From positions 16,256,336 through 16,320,335 of the forward strand of contig NC_083340.1 of assembly GCF_019175385.1 (NCBI RefSeq): a stretch of DNA of 64,000 bases, given 5' to 3'. The notes under the pieces were generated by a model that searched no databases, was not told where the DNA came from, and saw only the letters and a program-made list of their open reading frames with translations. The translations under genes and the position numbers were made by a program. The number at the start of each line of letters is the position of its first letter. Position 1 is the stretch's first letter. The DNA is from Lycium barbarum. Taxonomy: Eukaryota > Streptophyta > Magnoliopsida > Solanales > Solanaceae. This document shows positions 59,093-64,000 of the stretch, piece after piece.

Positions 59093-59949
59093 GGGGTCGT
59101 TTTGTTCAAAAACAAATTAGCTGGGATAAGTTATGCGGGGATTAATTACGTTGGGATAAGTTATGCTGCGATTAGTTATTCTAGAGTTATTTTTTATTGA
59201 CTGTTTAGATGTTGGACTAAAAGTATTATACATTGAATAATTTCTAAAAAGAAGAGGTTTATTCCTTATTCCGGGATAACTTTTTCCACCCTATGACAAG
59301 TATAAGTTATCCCAGCACTATTTTTACTTCTGGGATAACTTATCCCATGATTACTAACCAAAAAAGGGATAAGGCATTGCTAAATTATTATCCCAGGACT
59401 ATTTATGTTTGTCCTTTGTACCAAACTAATTCCTAATTATCTAAACTTCATTCATTAAAAAAGAAATAGATAGAATGGTGAACAGATTCAACTCGCTTAG
59501 CATTATTTATTAGTTAAGTTAGATACTATACACTTTGAGAAATAGAAGATGAACAGGGTCTGCTAACTTTCATGTTACACTTGTGACTATGGTTTGTCTT
59601 TGTCCATTTTACCAAAAGCTTCTACAGAAAACTAGAATGATCCCATGATTTTTTTTCTGTTATTGAATACTTGTCAATACAAGTGAGAATGCTGGACATG
59701 TCATTCCCCTCAATTAAGCAAATTTGATTTTGTACTAGTTATTGGCAAATGACAATGTATCTTCAGGTTGTATTTACTCAATTTATCTAACAAACAAATA
59801 TGCAAGATAAACACTGTCTCATCGAATTATGAAAACAAGACAAGGATAAAAAAGCATATCCACTAAATGATTCCTTCATAATTAGTCCCAATATTATAAT
59901 CCAATCATTATAAATCCCGAGATAACTTGCTCACCAGTCAAACGACCCC
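59093..59949. mobile_element. Tourist-like (PIF/Harbinger) non-autonomous element, 857 bp
   Basis: The ends are ggggtcgttttg and its inverted partner (cgtttgactgg side, 59943-59949 cgacccc). It is flanked by the 3-bp duplication TTA (59090-59092 and 59950-59952). TTA duplication plus GGGG-starting ends are diagnostic of PIF/Harbinger. The interior contains several inverted gggataactt / aagttatccc phrases (59120-59400) that can pair. There is no transposase. Confidence 0.75.
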
Positions 59950-59952
59950 TTA

Positions 59953-60591
59953 TTATTGGCACAGTCTAAATTTGGTTGATGACTCTAGAAAAGTCAGCTA
60001 TTCTCTTGCACAAAATAAAAAAGAAACTTCTTCTCTAAAGTGGCTGTACATTTTCAAGCAAAAGCTCTCTACACTGATAGCTCAGCAGTCTCATTCTAAA
60101 AATATCCAAGTGTCTCTACTGCTTGTAGGTGATTTAGGTAGCTCATATTGTCAATTATGAGGCCAATCTGATTATAGTAACTGGACACCTTGTACACTTG
60201 AGCTAGTATTCCCACTGTACTAAATGTGAAAAAAGAGGTTTAGCCTATGATAAGATTAACTTTCAAATTTAACTTGCAGAAGATAAGATTAACATGTCTT
60301 TCAGATGTTCAAGTTTCAAATCCTAGTGCTGCTGTGAATATCATTTGAAATTCTATATATGGTGCCATTATCATACAGGATGACCTATGTATTAAAGTTT
60401 CTGCAACTGACTTGATTGTTGTCAATGCAATTGGATTCCCCGTGTTATTTCACAATAAAAGTTGAATGAATTTATATCACAAGGAAACATGTTTTTCTTG
60501 TACAGTTACTGAGTTCTGCACCACGAGCAGATCAAAATTAATCGATGATCTATGTGCAATCCGATTACAGCAACAAAATGGATCAGAAATC
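59953..60591. other. Spacer downstream of the receptor kinase gene
   Basis: No coding exon is recognised. The right part will include the 3' untranslated region of the minus-strand kinase gene. Confidence 0.45.
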
Positions 60592-63510
<2,919 letters not shown>

Positions 63511-63639
63511 ATTTGCTGCCAGAAAGAAATTTTTTTTTGCTGCAGATGATAATATAATCATTCCTCTTAGGTTGTTTGTTGTTAAAAGCCAATAATGCAT
63601 TGGAGAATAGTCAACACTTTGAAACAATCTTCTGCCACA

Positions 63640-64000
63640 ATATTTTATGAGTTCAAAACATTGTAGGAAAGCTTGCAGAAAGAAAAAATCTTGAATTTTT
63701 AAAGCAAAAATGTTGACCCAATACAGATTTGGTGTCTGTTCTTTTTTCTTTGACTTTCACTTATTTTATTTTTTCTGTGTTAGATTCAACCTTTATTGAG
63801 TAGTGTTAGGTTTTTGAACATTTTAATATTGCAAATATCTTTCACATTTTTGTCCAAATTCCTCACATGTTTTGTGCCTTGCCATGTAATTTTATTTTCA
63901 TTTGGGTAGCCACAAAAGTTGACCATATCTTTCACATTTTTTGTGGAAAAAAATGTGAAGACCATGGTAGCCACCATATGAACATGGTAGCCACTATATG
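63640..64000. other. Upstream region of the receptor kinase
   Basis: AT-rich, with a repeated phrase (atctttcacattttt near 63837 and 63928, and atggtagccac three times at the end). I see no gene and no clear TATA box. Confidence 0.45.

Overview
The window is nuclear DNA of a flowering plant, most probably Solanaceae. The genes are intron-rich with GT-AG introns, the spacers are AT-rich, and the space between genes is packed with nested LTR elements, Helitrons, MITEs and SINE-like pieces. Several repeats resemble families I recall from nightshade genomes. The genus cannot be fixed by eye. I see no bacterial-type operon, CRISPR array, rRNA or clear tRNA gene, and no coherent new multi-gene system. 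The unusual content is the layered transposon history and what it did to genes.

Region 1 (1-8.1 kb). A CYP71D-type cytochrome P450 (4549-6464, +) is complete in layout but carries one in-frame stop and one frameshift. Its promoter holds 110-112 bp tandem repeats, split by two head-to-tail Helitrons (532-4262). A lone fibrillin-like exon lies at about 8.0 kb.

Region 2 (8.5-24.5 kb). An intact plastid glycolate/glycerate transporter gene (PLGG1, 8522-12565, -, eight exons) is followed by a Helitron relic with an RPA70-like gene (3' end at 18196). Next come a diverged tandem duplication and an intact peroxisomal 4-coumarate:CoA ligase-like gene (20596-24389, -, six exons, C-terminal SKL). PLGG1 would act in the chloroplast arm of photorespiration. 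The 4CL-like enzyme would activate carboxylic acids in peroxisomes, possibly jasmonate precursors.

Region 3 (24.9-38.2 kb). This is transposon territory: a foldback element, a three-level nest of LTR sequences (25876-33338) with perfect target duplications at the two outer levels, a minisatellite of about 200-220 bp units, a broken DUF4283-type ORF and a MULE-like element with a perfect 9-bp target duplication.

Region 4 (38.8-46.5 kb). An intact OSCA/CSC1-like channel gene (-, eleven exons, 809 codons plus stop) has an unusual His/Tyr-rich tail.

Region 5 (46.5-60 kb). This is a repeat landscape: a SINE, an Emigrant-like MITE, a composite insertion between two 185-bp direct repeats, a CCGGTT-rich hAT-like element, a foldback family in several copies, a possible Pack-MULE with a gene fragment, and a Tourist-like element with TTA duplications.

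Region 6 (60.6-63.6 kb). An intact seven-exon S-domain (G-type lectin) receptor-like kinase of the CES101 type lies on the minus strand. The genes look like independent neighbours, and I see no evidence that they form a biosynthetic cluster. Exon coordinates were derived by reading splice sites and checking phase by hand. All three intact multi-exon genes, and the kinase in particular, sum to whole codons.
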